64,000 nucleotides of DNA from Gerris lacustris (GCA_951217055.1 OX578280.1:930001-994000); one strand, 5' to 3'. Counted from the first letter of the stretch, positions 1 to 13,087 are shown. Made by a program: numbers and translations. The notes: generated from the sequence alone by a model not told the origin.

Positions 1-780
1 ACTAAACAAATGTATCCGATCTATTTAGTGTTTTTCTGTCTTTTTACAAAATTTACTTTTGTATCAATTTAAATTAATATAAATAATAATTTATTTGATA
101 ACATTTATAATTATTACGATAACATTTATCTAATAAATTCTAGTTCTCCAAAAATTGGTACGATCAATTTTAAAATTTTCATTTTAGAACGTAGGGGCTC
201 ATCATCTACTCGCAACTGAAACAAATCTACTAACATTTAAATGAGCTTAGGTTGTATTTACATCCTTATCAGTAGTACATTTTTATCAGTAGTAATCAAG
301 GAAAATGTTTTTTTGTTTTTTTATTTTAAGTCATTATGAGAAATTTTTTTACGAAATAAAAAATATTTCTCAAGTATTTCTTCATTTTTAATTATTTTTT
401 AATTCCAGAAAATAGCAACTTTTTATTTTTTATTTCTATTTTTATCTAAAAAATAATTAACAATGGAAAAGTAATTGATGACAAGTAGCACAATTACTAC
501 TAAAAAAATGAAAAATGATAAAACAATTTTTAAATAACCAGAAGAGTAAAGTTTTAGATTGATTTTAAAAACATTATAATATTATAATACTTGAATTTGA
601 AATGTCGAGTTGAGAGACGGTTTCGATTATATTCTAAAGAGAATCTATAAAATGTACAGAGTAGATTTTCTAAAGTAATTGAAAATTCAAGTATTCCAAA
701 AATGAAATTATATATGTTATTTAAAGTTCATCCAAAAAATGTAAATTTCGTTAAGTAGTTTTTAAATCGGTGTACGACAT
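1..780. other. 3' flank and probable 3' UTR of the SEA-domain gene
   Basis: AT-rich sequence with no supported coding region. It lies directly downstream (minus strand) of the stop codon at 781-783, so part of it should be the 3' UTR. Plus-strand TTTATT hexamers (AATAAA on the gene strand) occur near 92, 320 and 422 and are candidate poly(A) signals; I cannot tell which is used. Confidence 0.45.
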
Positions 781-939
781 TCAAAAATTGGTGTCGTAAT
801 CGGATCTCCTCCTGGAGTAGCCGGAAGTGCTGCTTCCGTTACCGTAGTAACCGTTGTTGTAGTAGTAGCCGTTCCACTCTGATCTCCAGCTGTCGTACAG
901 GTTCGCCATGCTGTTGTCTTGCATTGATCCGGAAGACCT
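781..939 (-). CDS. SEA-domain mucin-like gene, last coding exon (cytoplasmic tail end)
   Basis: Terminal coding exon, 53 codons including TGA at 781-783. It opens in phase 0 after a tttcag acceptor and encodes RSSGSMQDNSMANLYDSW, then a Tyr/Asn/Gly/Ser-rich stretch ending RRRSDYDTNF-stop. This is the extreme C-terminus of the cytoplasmic tail, with many tyrosines (YYYNNGYYG) that could be phosphorylated; that is inference. The phase matches the donor at 8919. It was identified by codon quality, GC content higher than the surrounding intron, the splice sites and frame continuity with the upstream exon. The exact 3' boundary of the mRNA is unknown. Confidence 0.8.
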   Translation of the reverse strand, partial: RSSGSMQDNSMANLYDSWRSEWNGYYYNNGYYGNGSSTSGYSRRRSDYDTNF

Positions 940-1099
940 CTGAAATATTGAAAAATATCGTTATGTAATTATATCAGAGATTGGAATAATTATAAGTAAA
1001 TTGTTTATACATATCAGCTTTAAAACTTAATTTAAAGAGTAGCAATAACAATAGGATAAAAAAAATAGTTGTTAGAAAATTGCAATAGTTGATGATAGA

Positions 1100-1883
1100 C
1101 AGGGGTGCCCACCCCCCTAAGCTCTATGACGCAACCCCCCCCCTCCCCCCAACTTTTTGAGGTATGTTAATACACACACATCTTCTTTGGTTTACGTTAT
1201 GTTGGTAAAATATAAATACTTTACCTGACTTATATTTGTCAGTATTTATAATGTACATTCTCGTCACAAATAGTTACATTTTAGAGTAAAATGAAATAGA
1301 AAATGAAATAAAACTCCTTTTATAGTTAACCTGAGATTTAAAAAAAAAAAAAAAAAAAAAAAAATAGTTCGTTTACGATTTTTGCATTATATGGGTCCAC
1401 ATATTATAATTATAAGATGATTGTTCTATTTTATATAAAACAAATCACAAGAACTAAAACACACAAACCTAATACAAAATTCAATATGAATACAACCGTC
1501 TGTCTTTGATTATTTTAACTCTGCTCATTGCTTAATCAGCCGAACTGCTAGCAGGGCCATTGAGAGGATTTCCGGGCCCCTGGGCAAGTTAACATCTGGG
1601 CCCCTTTGGACAAATAACGGCGGGGAGTCCGGGGGTCCCCCCCCCCCCCGGAGAATTTTTGAAAATTGAAGTGCAAAAAGATGAGTTTTTCTCATCTTTT
1701 GAGAAAAACTCTCATCTCCTCAAGAGGATTTCTGAGGGCAAGATTGTCCTTACAGGAAAAGAACTAAGAAAAATATTATCACATCCACCCCAAAAGTGGA
1801 AAAAAGTGCTATTTACTACCCCCCCTCCCCAAGAATTTTAACGACGCAGTCTGCGTCATAACCCCCCTCTCTGGGCACCCCTG
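1100..1883. mobile_element. non-autonomous hAT-like DNA transposon
   Basis: The ends are inverted: CAGGGGTGCCCA at 1100 and TGGGCACCCCTG ending at 1883. Flanks are ATGATAGA (1092-1099) and GTGATAGA (1883-1890), an 8-bp duplication with one mismatch if the terminal base is shared, as expected for hAT elements, whose inverted repeats usually begin CAGGG or CAGTG. The subterminal parts are C-rich on both sides (1115-1150 and 1813-1870). The short open frame at 1659-1841 matches nothing I know. No transposase is visible, so the element is non-autonomous. Confidence 0.7.
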
Positions 1884-3587
1884 TGATAGAATACTAATCT
1901 AGAATAAAAACAACTGACTCTCAAATTTCAACTGAAAATAATCATTCAGGAAGAAGAAAAGGAAAAAGTCGGCAGTGTGGAAGATAGAGATAGATTAAAA
2001 AAGTAAGTCTGGTCGACACGATGTGTTTGCTAATCATCCGTTCTGTTTCAGCAGCACCGATGATGTCACGTTTCTATTACAACTCTGGAAATGATGAGCC
2101 CTTCAAAGGAACAGTATAAGAATGTCCAGTTTCCACTATTTTATGGAAAAGCAAGATTTGAATTTCCCCTTACACTTTTCGTTAAAATTGATTTATTAAT
2201 TCCTACACGTACTGTTAAACCTCGGGAACGCACGGTCCTGTGAGGCCTAAATTTGAGATATAACTGTGAAATTGAGATAGATGTGGGTGCGATTGGAAGC
2301 TAGGGATTTTTCTAGCTACATTTCTTGCTTCTACCAAGAGAATCAGTCACTGTTTGACATCGTAAGTGATTATACTTCAATTCTGTGGCCATATTATAGT
2401 CCTGACAGGGGACCCGCGCCACTTTCACTTATATTTTAGTATTACGCTAATTTTAGTGAAATTTATACATATAATACAAAATAAATTAGTATGGTACTAG
2501 AATTTAAAAAGTAATATAATAAAAATATACAGAAAAAATTAAAATTTTAAAAATTATAATTGAGACTGACTAATTTTGTGCTTATAAACTATGAGACTAA
2601 ACAACGGTATTTTATAAATTAAGAAAATAATAAAAGCAATTTAAATATGTTTTATAATATTTTTCTAAAATGATTTCAAGTTTATATTTATTTTACATGT
2701 TGTGAGGGCATATAAAAGTGATTAAGTCCTATCAGGGGTCCGCGCCTCCTCGTGTCTGTATTAGACCGCGCGCACCCGATGGTTAAGGCCTGTTATCATT
2801 TTTTGGGGCTTTCATATCATTTTCCTGTGATTAAGTCCTATTGTTATTACACATGACTTGGAAGTTTCAAATTTTCGTGTCGGGTACTTTTGAAGATTAA
2901 GTGGCGTTAGTGAGAGAGACAGACGAGTGAAAGAAGGAATATGTAAGAGTCGTTGTTTTGCACAAATACCACGAATACAAACACAGTAAAATTTGTTTTA
3001 GAAAATGGTTGATTTGACCACATGAACAAAATCTCAATAGAAAAATGAGTTTCCTTAAAGTTACTACGTTTTAATAAGTGTTTATCGGACACTTATATAT
3101 ACACAGATTTTACTGTATTTCATTCCATCATTTTTCTAATTATATACATTAAAAATAATAGAAAAAAAAAAAAAAAAAATTAAATTATCTATTGCATCTA
3201 GATATATTTATATATAATAATATATTTTAAAATAATATTGCATAATATATACATTGTTTTAAAGATCGGTTGAATAATTGATAAATAAAATTTACTGTGA
3301 CTAAATATTTACTGTTACACAAATAAAATAAAAGAGAAAAAACATTAGAACATATTTAAGTTATAATATTTAATATATAAGTTATAATATTATAATATTT
3401 AATATATAAGATATAATATTTTGAGTTTTGAGGTCTCTGCATTATTAGGAAGATTTTGCCTATTGTCATATTGAAAATATGACCTCTCAAAACAGCGCTT
3501 TTATGCATTTCTGAGGTGAATGTAAAAATATGTATTAAAAAAAAAAAAAAACGGCGTATTTTTTTTCTTTTTACTCTTTCGGCTCTG

Positions 3588-3640
3588 GAGGGGGGGGGGG
3601 GGGGGGCACATGCCCCCCCTGAATACGCCACTGCATAATA
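3588..3640. mobile_element. fragment ending in a hAT-type CGCCACTG terminus
   Basis: A G-run/C-run block followed by GAATACGCCACTG. This looks like one terminus of the CAGTGGCGTA family that is complete at 40524-40710. The opposite end is not visible, so this is only a fragment call. Confidence 0.35.
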
Positions 3641-3720
3641 TTGTAATAGATCTATCATGAGTGCAGTTGGAAGGAGCCTAATCTACTGACGGATCATTTT
3701 GACGAAATTTCATCATCATA

Positions 3721-4307
3721 TAGTCAGGGTGCCCATAGGCAAAAAAGTAACTTATACATACTCTGTTCAAACCTTTTTGTATGGCTTGTTTAGGCCAAAT
3801 CTGATACCGTTTTCCTCTGTGATTTTTTTTAGTTTTGGGGCGTTTTTTTTTTATTTGAACACTAAAATTTTGACGCATCAGACTAAAAAATCGGAAAAAG
3901 TTCTGCGTCAGACAATATTAAAATGTTGATTTATAGGGTTCAAATAATGTATCTTGAGAAAATTAGCCAGTTATTAATTAATGATATTAATTAATTTTAA
4001 TTAATAATAATGGATATTAATTAATATGAACTAATATTAATTAATGATTAATAACCAGCTGATTTTCTCAAGATACATTATTTGAACCCTATAAATCAAC
4101 ATTTTAATATTGTCTGACGCAGAACTTTTTCCGATTTTCAAGTCTGACGCGTCAAAATTTTAGGGTTCAAATAAAAAAAAAAAAACGCCCCAAAACCAAA
4201 AAAAGTCACAGAGGAAAACGGTGTCAGACTTTGCCTAAACACGCCATATAAAAAGGTTTGGAAAGAGTATGTATAAGTTACTTTTTTGCCTATGGGCACC
4301 CTGACTA
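3721..4307. mobile_element. foldback element with about 280-bp inverted arms
   Basis: TAGTCAGGGTGCCCATAGGC at the left is mirrored by GCCTATGGGCACCCTGACTA at the right. The two arms match almost base for base, including an inner block around 3940-3965 / 4058-4085. The centre (3970-4050) is ATTAATTAA-rich. Arms differ at scattered positions and in poly-A length, so it is a real inverted duplicate. A TA dinucleotide at each end may be the target duplication. No coding capacity. Confidence 0.75.
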
Positions 4308-5044
4308 ATACCCTGAGGGGAAATTTATAAATAAATTTTAGCTCTAAATTGGGGGAACTTCTCCCCAATGGTTCTGAAAAATTATGAGAAAAAAATTATT
4401 TCTCTTAAATGGCTCTAATAAATCAGATTATCAAATTATATTTTCTAGTCCATAAATACGAATTAAACAATATGTCGTTTTCATGTGTACGGGTTTTAAA
4501 TTCCAGTTAAAAGAGGGAAAAATATAATCGATAAATTAACAATACTAATACATTTTAGGGTAATATGCGGCTTGATGTTATTCTAGCTTGCTTAGAAGTA
4601 ACAACAATAACAATAAATTGAAATTGTGCAGTGAATACAATAATGATAAATGATTGCAAAAATAAAATTTGAAATACTCGTATGTATAGTAGTTTCCTAG
4701 TCAATCTTAGTTGTTTATAAAAAACAACAAACTCTGCGTGTTCAACAGAGATGTTATAGAACCTACTTAGCAGTACTTTTCAGTACCTACTCGTAAAAAT
4801 TTGTAATTGATGTTAAAATTGTCAGATAGTATCGTAATCATTGAAGACTTCATTAAATAATAAAATTGATTTTATTTGACAAATAAAAATACAGAGATAT
4901 AACTGTAGAAGATTGCAATTACATCACTACCAAATAAACAAAATCAAATAAAAATAAAAACAGCTGTTTTCTATAATTACGACTACAACATAAAATGATT
5001 ACCAAAGAAGACCGATCTGTCAGAATGTTTGATTTTTAAATAAT

Positions 5045-5800
5045 TAGTACATTGCGTGTCTATAGTGCGGACAGAAGTACTTTGCATGCAAGTGTGAAGT
5101 TTGCACTGTAAAACCACACGAGCAAAGCAAAATGCCGTTTTCGTACGAGTGGCGTACCGTACTTTAGCTACGATTGTGGATTTTAATAATAAATACAGAA
5201 AAAAATTTAATAAACTTGCTGTATGTAAGTAAGTATTTCTCTTTTGATAAAGATGACATTAATTCATTAGCTGTATTTTGTGCCGAATTAATTATTTCAG
5301 GAGGCGTATTATTCTCCTCATTTTCGTCTCCTTGACATAAATCAATAATTGTTTTCACTAAAAACTCGATATAAACAGTTACTTTTATTAAACAAACAGC
5401 AAATTAGTTTTGTTAAATATAAAACAAACTCGCTAATCGTGCTTTTAGGCGAAGAATTCTTCTTTTTTACCGCACTAGGGCGAAAAAAAAAATATGAAAC
5501 GTGCATGCACTCCCGAAATAATTAATTCGGCACAAATTACAACTAATGAATTAATGTCATCTTTATCAAAAGAGAAATACGAACTTACATACAGCAAGTT
5601 TATTTTTTTCTGTATTTATTATTTAAATCTAACAATCGTAGATAAAGTAAGGTACGCAACTCGTGCGAAAATGGCGTTTTGCATTGCTCGTGTGGTTTTA
5701 CTATCCTCGCGGTCACACGGGTGCAAACTCCACACTCGCATGCAAAATGCTACTTTCCTCACTCGACGCGTAATGTACTATTATCTATTCAGCCAGGAAG
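5045..5800. mobile_element. inverted pair of a tyrosine-recombinase-derived (Crypton-like) element
   Basis: Two diverged copies of one element face away from each other around 5350-5480. The left copy (5045-5345, minus) and right copy (5490-5800, plus) both encode a short peptide with the core PPEIINSAQ / NELMSSLSKEKY / LTYSKF, followed by AT-rich sequence and a shared terminal block (CACTCGCATGCAAAATGC near 5730 and its mirror near 5080). The peptide resembles the N-terminal helical segment of tyrosine-recombinase-like insect transposon proteins, where a KSKxRYxxxYxxF pattern is usual; that family link is inference. A third copy lies at 36530-36990. All copies break off after about 60 residues with no catalytic domain. 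Confidence 0.5.
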
Positions 5801-6523
5801 ATTAAATTTTAAATTCAATTTTAAGGTTTATTTAATTTAATTTTTTTTTATTAAAATGGCTTTTCTGGAGTGATATTATTAATATACAAAACGTAACAAA
5901 ATCCAAAGACGTGAAAATCAGATCGGTCTCCTGTAAATATGTAGATATTTTTTTTAACCGACAATATAGATAGCAAGGAATAGGCTTAGATCAAGATTAC
6001 AAATTAAATCATACTAGAAGCGTATAAAATAATTATATCAAATCGAAGCAAAAATGGATTAATCTAATAGCAAAATCTATTTCCTGGTTTTACACCCGGC
6101 CAAATAATTACAAGCTACAAAGGGTTTTATGTTTCTCTCTAAAATGATATCTAAGTGCATACCTCTCCTAAGGCTGCTTAAAAAACAAACTTTGTAACTT
6201 AAAACTATCCCATCAACAATTAAACCTGCAAGATATCATTAAATATAAGTCAATTACAATCTGTGCAATGGTCAGATCTAATTAAGTCTCGTCGAACTGA
6301 ATTATTACTAATTTGTTTTATATTCAATAAAATTTTTTATTTTATTTTTTATTTTTTTTTTAATTTTATTTTATTTTATAGATTATTTTATTTTATAGAT
6401 ATTTTATTATTTATTTTTATGATTTTTTTATTTTATAAATTTTATTTTTATTTTATTTTATAGAAGGTTTTCTGAAAGTTAACAGTATTCTAATTGAAGT
6501 AAATCCATATTTGAAGTCGTTAT

Positions 6524-6710
6524 CGGCGAACATTACCGTAATGAACGGGCAAACATTACCGTAAAGATCGGGCGAACATTACCGTAATGAACGGGCAAAC
6601 ATTACCGTAAAGATCGGGCGAACATTACCGTAATGAACGGGCAAACATTACCGTAAAGATCGGGCGAACATTACCGTAATGAACGGGCAAACATTACCAA
6701 AATGAACGGG
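6524..6710. repeat. 46-bp tandem repeat, about 4 copies
   Basis: Each 46-bp unit is two related 23-bp halves, CGAACATTACCGTAATGAA.. and CAAACATTACCGTAAAGAT.., alternating regularly. The last unit is diverged (ATTACCAAAATGAACGGGG). This is a small higher-order minisatellite. Confidence 0.9.
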
Positions 6711-7445
6711 GTAGTGATGGTCTTAGTGAGTTAAATGCAATTGGATTTACACATTTACAATAAGTGATAATTAAGGAAATTTAAATATTAAATAAAGTAA
6801 TTAATGGTGAAGTATAACAGACATAATAATTCACAACATTATGTCTTTTTTAACAATCAACAATTATTTTTAATAATAAATAATTTAATGAATTAATAAT
6901 TTATAACATTTTACCAATAAAACGTGAATAATATTGATTGACATTGTTGAGGTTTATTTGGAAATAAAAATAAATTGGAGTTTTAATGATAAGGATATAT
7001 CATGAATTTATTAAGGTTCAGTCAAACAAATATAATAATATTAACTCATATCAAATGCAGAAAATAATATTATGATGCAATTTTTTTTCAGCATGTGCCT
7101 TTTTAAAAATGATTAATCTCTTATCTCTGGTTTTGGGTGCAGTCCTACTCTGCTGTATCAATAAAACTTATAATTTTAAATTATCGTTTTTTTATCTGAC
7201 AATTTAAATTGAAGCACATCACACAATACAGAATTGCTAACAAGTATTACTTATGTCAACTTATGAATTATAAATTAACCAGCCGATGAGCCCGGGGCTA
7301 CGGCATTCATTTTATATTTAGAAAACAAGTAAAATTAACTAAATTAATTTTATATTTAGAAAACAAGTAAAATTAACTAAATTACATAATTTAAAATTCA
7401 ATTTTAAGTTTTTGGTAGTTTTCATACTACGGAAAGTTTAAATTT

Positions 7446-7630
7446 TAATTTAAATCAAATTATAATTATTATTTACTACGGGAAACAGACAGTGAAAAAT
7501 ACACTCTCGCGCCGGGATTTTTTCGGATTTGATTGTATACAGGAGACCCGTGGTTCAAAGCCCGGCGCGGGAGTTTATTTTTCACTGTCTGTTTCCCGTA
7601 GTAAATAATAATTATAATTTGATTTAAATT
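7446..7630. mobile_element. foldback tRNA-derived SINE remnant
   Basis: TTTACTACGGGAAACAGACA (left) is mirrored by TGTCTGTTTCCCGTAGTAAA (right), with about 70-bp arms around 7540. The right arm contains a box-B-like GTGGTTCAAAGCCC followed by the CTGTCTGTTTCCCGTAGT tail also seen at 46566-46595, where a box A is present. The left arm is cut before box B. This is the same family as 46386-46610. Confidence 0.55.
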
Positions 7631-8593
7631 AATTTAGATATCTAATTAGATAAGTTATTATACCTATTTGAAAACCAACCAATCGAAAAAATAATTTCTT
7701 TTTTATCGGAATAAATGTGATTGTCTTAGATTGGCAATAACAAATGATTTCGAGGTGATTCATCACCGTCTTCGGGACACCAATTATATAAATGATGTAT
7801 TTGCTTGAAAAAAATTTAATTTAAGACAAGTTGAAAGGTAAATTAATTCTAAGATTAGATCTAAAATTAATTTATGAATAATCAAAAATTTAATTATTTT
7901 CAATTAAAATGATTTCGAGTTAGTAATATTTGATGGTTTTTCCTTATTTTCGAGTGGATTAGTTTATACTGAAGCAAGTAGAGGAACAATATTAATTCAC
8001 TGGCACTTTAACCAACAGTCGTTTGATTGATTTTGGTTTTTAATCAAAAATATTTTTCACAATATATGTGTAGTTGTCAAAAAAGTTTTTCTTTTCTTTT
8101 TAAAGTGAAACTTCTTTGGCGGCGGTAGAGTGAATTTTTTCATATAGTGAAATCGTGTAACGAAGTTTGCGATTCGAGACTCGTCCAAGTGTAACATTTT
8201 TACAGATTAATTGTATTATATCTATTTAAAGACCAGCAAATCAAAACAAACATTTATTTTTATTGGAATAAATGTGGTTGCCTTAGCGTAGCAATTTTTT
8301 TTTTTTCAATTAAATTTCCCATAAACATTTCTTAATACTGAAATAATAAATTAGTCAAAAAATGAAAGAGAGCAATGCATTCTAGAACTTAAATTTCACT
8401 TCTAATGCGTGACAGCCTCACACATATATTTTTTTTTTTTACAGTAGGTATAGTAGCCTCGCTAATGCAGACCTCGCTACTTCAAAAATTTGCTTATTCT
8501 TAGTTGGCTTGAATTTCATATCGCAATACAACCCAAATCACGTAAATTTTAAATGTTAATGATACAAATATAAATTTTTATAGAATAAATCGA

Positions 8594-8743
8594 CAGCCCC
8601 CCGCAAGAACTTTTTGGGGGCCCCTCGCCAAACAAAATTGATGAGCAAACAAAATAAAATAAAATAAACCTCTGGCGTTTAGAACTGGGGGCCCCCTGCT
8701 GGTGGGGGCCCTCCCGAAATGCGGGCCCATAGTTACGCCACTG
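8594..8743 (-). mobile_element. truncated copy of the CAGTGGCGTA hAT MITE
   Basis: It shares the GGGGCCCC blocks, the segment coding for the CTCATCAATTTTGTTTGG motif and the AGTTACGCCACTG terminus with the complete element at 40524-40710, in opposite orientation. The other terminus is missing or deleted (the match starts at CAGCCCCCCGCAAGAAC). Confidence 0.65.
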
Positions 8744-8918
8744 TAATAACTTCCGTTTAATCCTGACAGGGTCCTGTATCGTAATTCTCAATGATACCCA
8801 CCAATTACAGATTCCTCTACGGAATGAGGTCAATACATTATCTTTAAGAGACTTAATACGATAAAAATGAAAACGATGAAATATTATAGATTATAAAATA
8901 ATTAAAAGTGGTGGTCAC

Positions 8919-9080
8919 CTTCTTAATAGGTTTCTCGTTCCAAACATCTTCCATGTTGTACAAGTCGTCTGCTCCGAAGTTGTCGAGGCCGCCCAAGTGA
9001 TTCTTATTGAGCTCGTGGAGCATGTCCTCAGTCAGGCTCACCGGCTGCTTCTTCTTCGCACCCTTGTGACGGTTCACCAG
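8919..9080 (-). CDS. SEA-domain mucin-like gene, cytoplasmic juxtamembrane exon
   Basis: 54-codon exon, phase 0 at both ends, between a gattgcag acceptor and AAG|gtgacc donor. It begins LVNRHKGAKKKQPV, the basic stop-transfer segment directly after the transmembrane helix of the previous exon, and continues with an acidic/amphipathic stretch containing LTEDMLHELNKNHLGG, FGADDLYNMEDVW and KPIKK. The composition and low repeat content suggest a conserved intracellular interaction motif. No enzymatic domain is recognisable. The GC-richer codons stand out sharply from the flanking intron. Confidence 0.85.
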
Positions 9081-9806
9081 CTGCAATCATCGCCCGCATT
9101 ATTAGAAAAAGTGCAAGTAAAAATACCCTACATAGATCGAAATCTACAGTTTCACTCCATTATAAATCCATGATTTCTATAGACTTGGTGCCGAAAACAA
9201 TGGATGTGACTCCAACAGTAAAACTACAAATCAAATACAAAATACAGTTGTATTTTCTTTCTTTATGTCTGCACAATTTTTTATTTTTTAAATTCAAGTT
9301 ACAATGATCTTCTAAAACCTTCTATCCTTTAAACCAGAACACATTAGCTTTTATAACTTGGTTGGCGAGAAAATTTGGTAACCTATCACTGGACATGTCC
9401 AAAGCTCTAAGTATATAATTAAAGTGCAATTTTAAAGTATGGTAATAAAGAGGGATCATATCTGATTCCAAGTAGAATAAGTAGATCATGTAGTGGGGGA
9501 TGTTTTTTTTTTCTGAAATAATGCTTATTTTTAAGAAGTGTTTGAATTATTATTATGCACTTGTAAATATAACCTCCTTCTTTTGTATTGTTTGTGAATT
9601 ATTAATTAACTTTAATTGTGCTTGTATTTATTTATTAAGATATCTATGTAGTTTTATGTTTATGTGTTTTTCTTTAATATTTTGCCAATAAAAAAACTTT
9701 ATTGCATGTAATAAGGAATGTTACTAAAAAACTTAATGCAGAATTTATTCGCTAAATGCATGTTAATTTCAATTAGTATTTAATTGCTTGTATGTATGTA
9801 TGTATA

Positions 9807-12800
9807 TTAGGGTGGGCCTTCATCATAGGGGTGAAAAAAAAAAGTATTGAAATTTTGTGCTCCCAACCCCTAACTTTGTGCGAATACATGAAAAAATGAT
9901 TTTTGAAAAGTTTCAGGTCAATCGGAAAATTTTAAATGGTGCCGCTTTTTATTTGAAAATTGGTATATAAAAAAATCAATAAAATAGCGATTTTTTCTAG
10001 AAAATTTCAAAATATCACGTTCATAATGCAATATTATTCGTGTTTGTTTATTATTTACATAAATGATATACTTATAATAACTAATATAACTCAAAAGTAA
10101 GTCAATAAGTAAAGAGATAAAATATTTAGAGATATACATACATAGCAAAATAGTGAAAATTGGGAAAAAATTTTGTTTTTCGTATGAATTTCGTAATTAT
10201 TTTAATCATATAAGCAATATTTAATGTTTTAACATACATTAAATGGTACTACAGGTTATGTGCTTCATATTAATACGTATTAACAATGCATACCTATCAT
10301 AGTTTTTTTTTAAACTAGTAACATACATACTAGTGAAGTGAATGAAGCTATAACATAAGCCACATTTTGAACGAAAAAGACCGTCTTTTGAGTTTGAATA
10401 TCTTTTATGCATTATTTTTTATTTTGGATTGCAAACAAGGAATAAGGGTTTTGGGGGTCGCTGATTACGAATTTGAAGTCAAAAATAAAAAATTAAAAAA
10501 AATGGCTGCCCTAGGATGGCGGGAAAAATCTTCCGTTTTATACGAAATTCGTGATAATTATACATAAATTAAGAACTAAACATCTAACTAAAGTATTTTT
10601 GGAGGTCGCTGATTATGAATATAAGGTAACAGTACAAAATAGTAGAAAAAATGTTTGATTTTATTAAAATATGCATAAAGCAATAACGTGGGTTGTATAA
10701 CATACATAATAAAATAACAAAAATAGTGGAAATAGAAATAAATTGGAATTATTCCGTTTAAATTTGGATGTTATACACTCAAATTTCAGTATATTCTTTA
10801 TTGAACCCTTCTTTTAGGTACTCTCATCTACCTTACCCCTAATTTGCATTCCTGAGCCTGAGCCCTCGGCCCTGAGGCTCAGGAATGCACACTAATCCTA
10901 GTAATCCTTTGCTCAATAAAAATACAAAGTAGTGGAAAAAATCTTTTATTTTATTAAAATATTAATAAAGCAATAACATATGAAAAAATAGCAAAAGCAG
11001 TGAAAAAAAAAAATATATACATAAAACTAACTATGTAAAACTAACTATGTACAAAAATATTACATAATTATATATTACAAACGAAAAACTACATAAAAAA
11101 TCATTTTGCAACTTATATTTCCTTTCATATAAACTTTTTTCAAGTTCCTTGTTTCATGTATCCGGAAGTTTAAATTATAATTTGATCATAATATATTCAT
11201 TGTTTTAACGTGGGTTGTATAACATACATAATAAAATAACAAAAATAGTGGAAATACATTTTTTTTGGAATTATTCCGTTTTAATTTGGATGTTATACAT
11301 TCAAATATTTTAATTGTTTCTAGTTTACGATGTTAGTTATAGTTTATTTCAGTATATTCTTAATTGAACCCTTCTTTTAGGTATTCTCATCTACCTTACC
11401 CCTAATCTGTATTCCTGAGCCTGAGCCCTCGGCCCTGAGGCACAGGAATGCACACTAATCCTAGTAATTCTTTAATAACATAATACAAAAATAGCAAAAG
11501 CAGTGAAAAACAATGAATATATTATGATCAAATTATAATTTAAACTTCCGGATACATGAAACAAGGAACTTGAAAAAAGTTTATATGAAAGGAAATATAA
11601 GTTGCAAAATGATTTTTTATGAAGTTTTTCGTTTGTAATATATAATTATGTAATATTTTTGTACATAGTTAGTTTTGCATAGTTAGTTTTATATATATAT
11701 ATTTTTTTTTCACTGCTTTTGCTATTTTTTCATATGTTATTGCTTTATTAATATTTTAATAAAATAAAAGATTTTTTCCACTACTTTGTATTTTTATTGA
11801 GCAAAGGATTACTAGGATTAGTGTGCATTCCTGAGCCTCAGGGCCGAGGGCTCAGGCTCAGGAATGCAAATTAGGGGTAAGGTAGATGAGAGTACCTAAA
11901 AGAAGGGTTCAATAAAGAATATACTGAAATTTGAGTGTATAACATCCAAATTTAAACGGAATAATTCCAATTTATTTCTATTTCCACTATTTTTGTTATT
12001 TTATTATGTATGTTATACAACCCACGTTATTGCTTTATGCATATTTTAATAAAATCAAACATTTTTTCTACTATTTTGTACTGTTACCTTATATTCATAA
12101 TCAGCGACCTCCAAAAATACTTTAGTTAGATGTTTAGTTCTTAATTTATGTATAATTATCACGAATTTCGTATAAAACGGAAGATTTTTCCCGCCATCCT
12201 AGGGCAGCCATTTTTTTTAATTTTTTATTTTTGACTTCAAATTCGTAATCAGCGACCCCTAAAACCCTTATTCCTTGTTTGCAATCCAAAATAAAAAATA
12301 ATGCATAAAAGATATTCAAACTCAAAAGACGGTCTTTTTCGTTCAAAATGTGGCTTATGTTATAGCTTCATTCACTTCACTAGTATGTATGTTACTAGTT
12401 TAAAAAAAAACTATGATAGGTATGCATTGTTAATACGTATTAATATGAAGCACATAACCTGTAGTACCATTTAATGTATGTTAAAACATTAAATATTGCT
12501 CATATGATTAAAATAATTACGAAATTCATACGAAAAACAAAATTTTTTCCCAATTTTCACTATTTTGCTATGTATGTATATCTCTAAATATTTTATCTCT
12601 TTACTTATTGACTTACTTTCGAGTTATATTAGTTATTATAAGTATATCATTTATGTAAATAATAAACAAACACGAATAATATTGCATTATGAACGTGATA
12701 TTTTGAAATTTTCTAGAAAAAATCGCTATTTTATTGATTTTTTTATATACCAATTTTCAAATAAAAAGCGGCACCATTTAAAATTTTCCGATTGACCTGA

Positions 12801-12892
12801 AACTTTTCAAAAATCATTTTTTCATGTATTCGCACAAAGTTAGGGGTTGGGAGCTAAAATTAAAAAATGTTCATTATTAAGGCCCACCCTAA
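9807..12892. mobile_element. 3.1 kb palindromic foldback element
   Basis: The termini are TTAGGGTGGGCC at 9807 and GGCCCACCCTAA ending at 12892, both bordered by TGTATA. From about 9840 to 11180 the left arm is repeated in inverse from about 12870 to 11525, with near identity: a 66-residue open frame at 10367-10567 (plus) is repeated without change at 12146-12346 (minus), and a 76-residue frame at 9918-10148 differs by one residue at 12565-12795. Arms also contain an inner hairpin, CTGAGCCTGAGCCCTCGGCC / GGCCGAGGGCTCAGGCTCAG. No transposase motif was recognised; one short phrase, VLGVADYEFEVKNKK, recurs in degenerate form near 10600 (VADYEYKV). The family is unknown to me. Confidence 0.8.
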
Positions 12893-13087
12893 TGTATATA
12901 TGTGTGTACGTGTATGTCGTATGTGAGTGTTCAAGTGTAGGTTTGTATATTATATTTTAAGTCTCCTTAATATATTATGTTATAATTTATAATTTGGAAA
13001 TTCTTTATTATGTTTTAATTATTGTTAATTTGTTATTAGAGCTGCCTAAAGCCAACTCCCTCAGACGGCAAAATGCCATGAATTATC

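Larger units (their letters stand above)
940..8918 (-). other. intron of SEA-domain gene (8.0 kb), repeat-filled
   Basis: GT-AG intron between the last two coding exons. Named repeats inside it are listed separately. Stretches without a call: 1884-3580 has two similar GC-rich patches near 2395 and 2722 sharing a CAGGGG..CCGCGCC core and nothing else clear. 4308-5040 and 5801-6520 are AT-rich, the latter with T/A low complexity at 6320-6470. In 6711-7440 and 7640-8590 nothing was recognised. Confidence 0.7.

Noticed and set aside
1659..1841. 60-codon open frame within the hAT-like element
   Set aside because: No transposase motif; starts and ends in C-runs and repeat sequence.
6263..6463. 66-codon plus-strand open frame rich in Phe, Leu and Tyr
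   Set aside because: It translates a TTTTATTTTA low-complexity tract.
6524..6710. CRISPR-like array of direct repeats
   Set aside because: Units are contiguous with no unique spacers and this is a eukaryotic genome; ordinary minisatellite.
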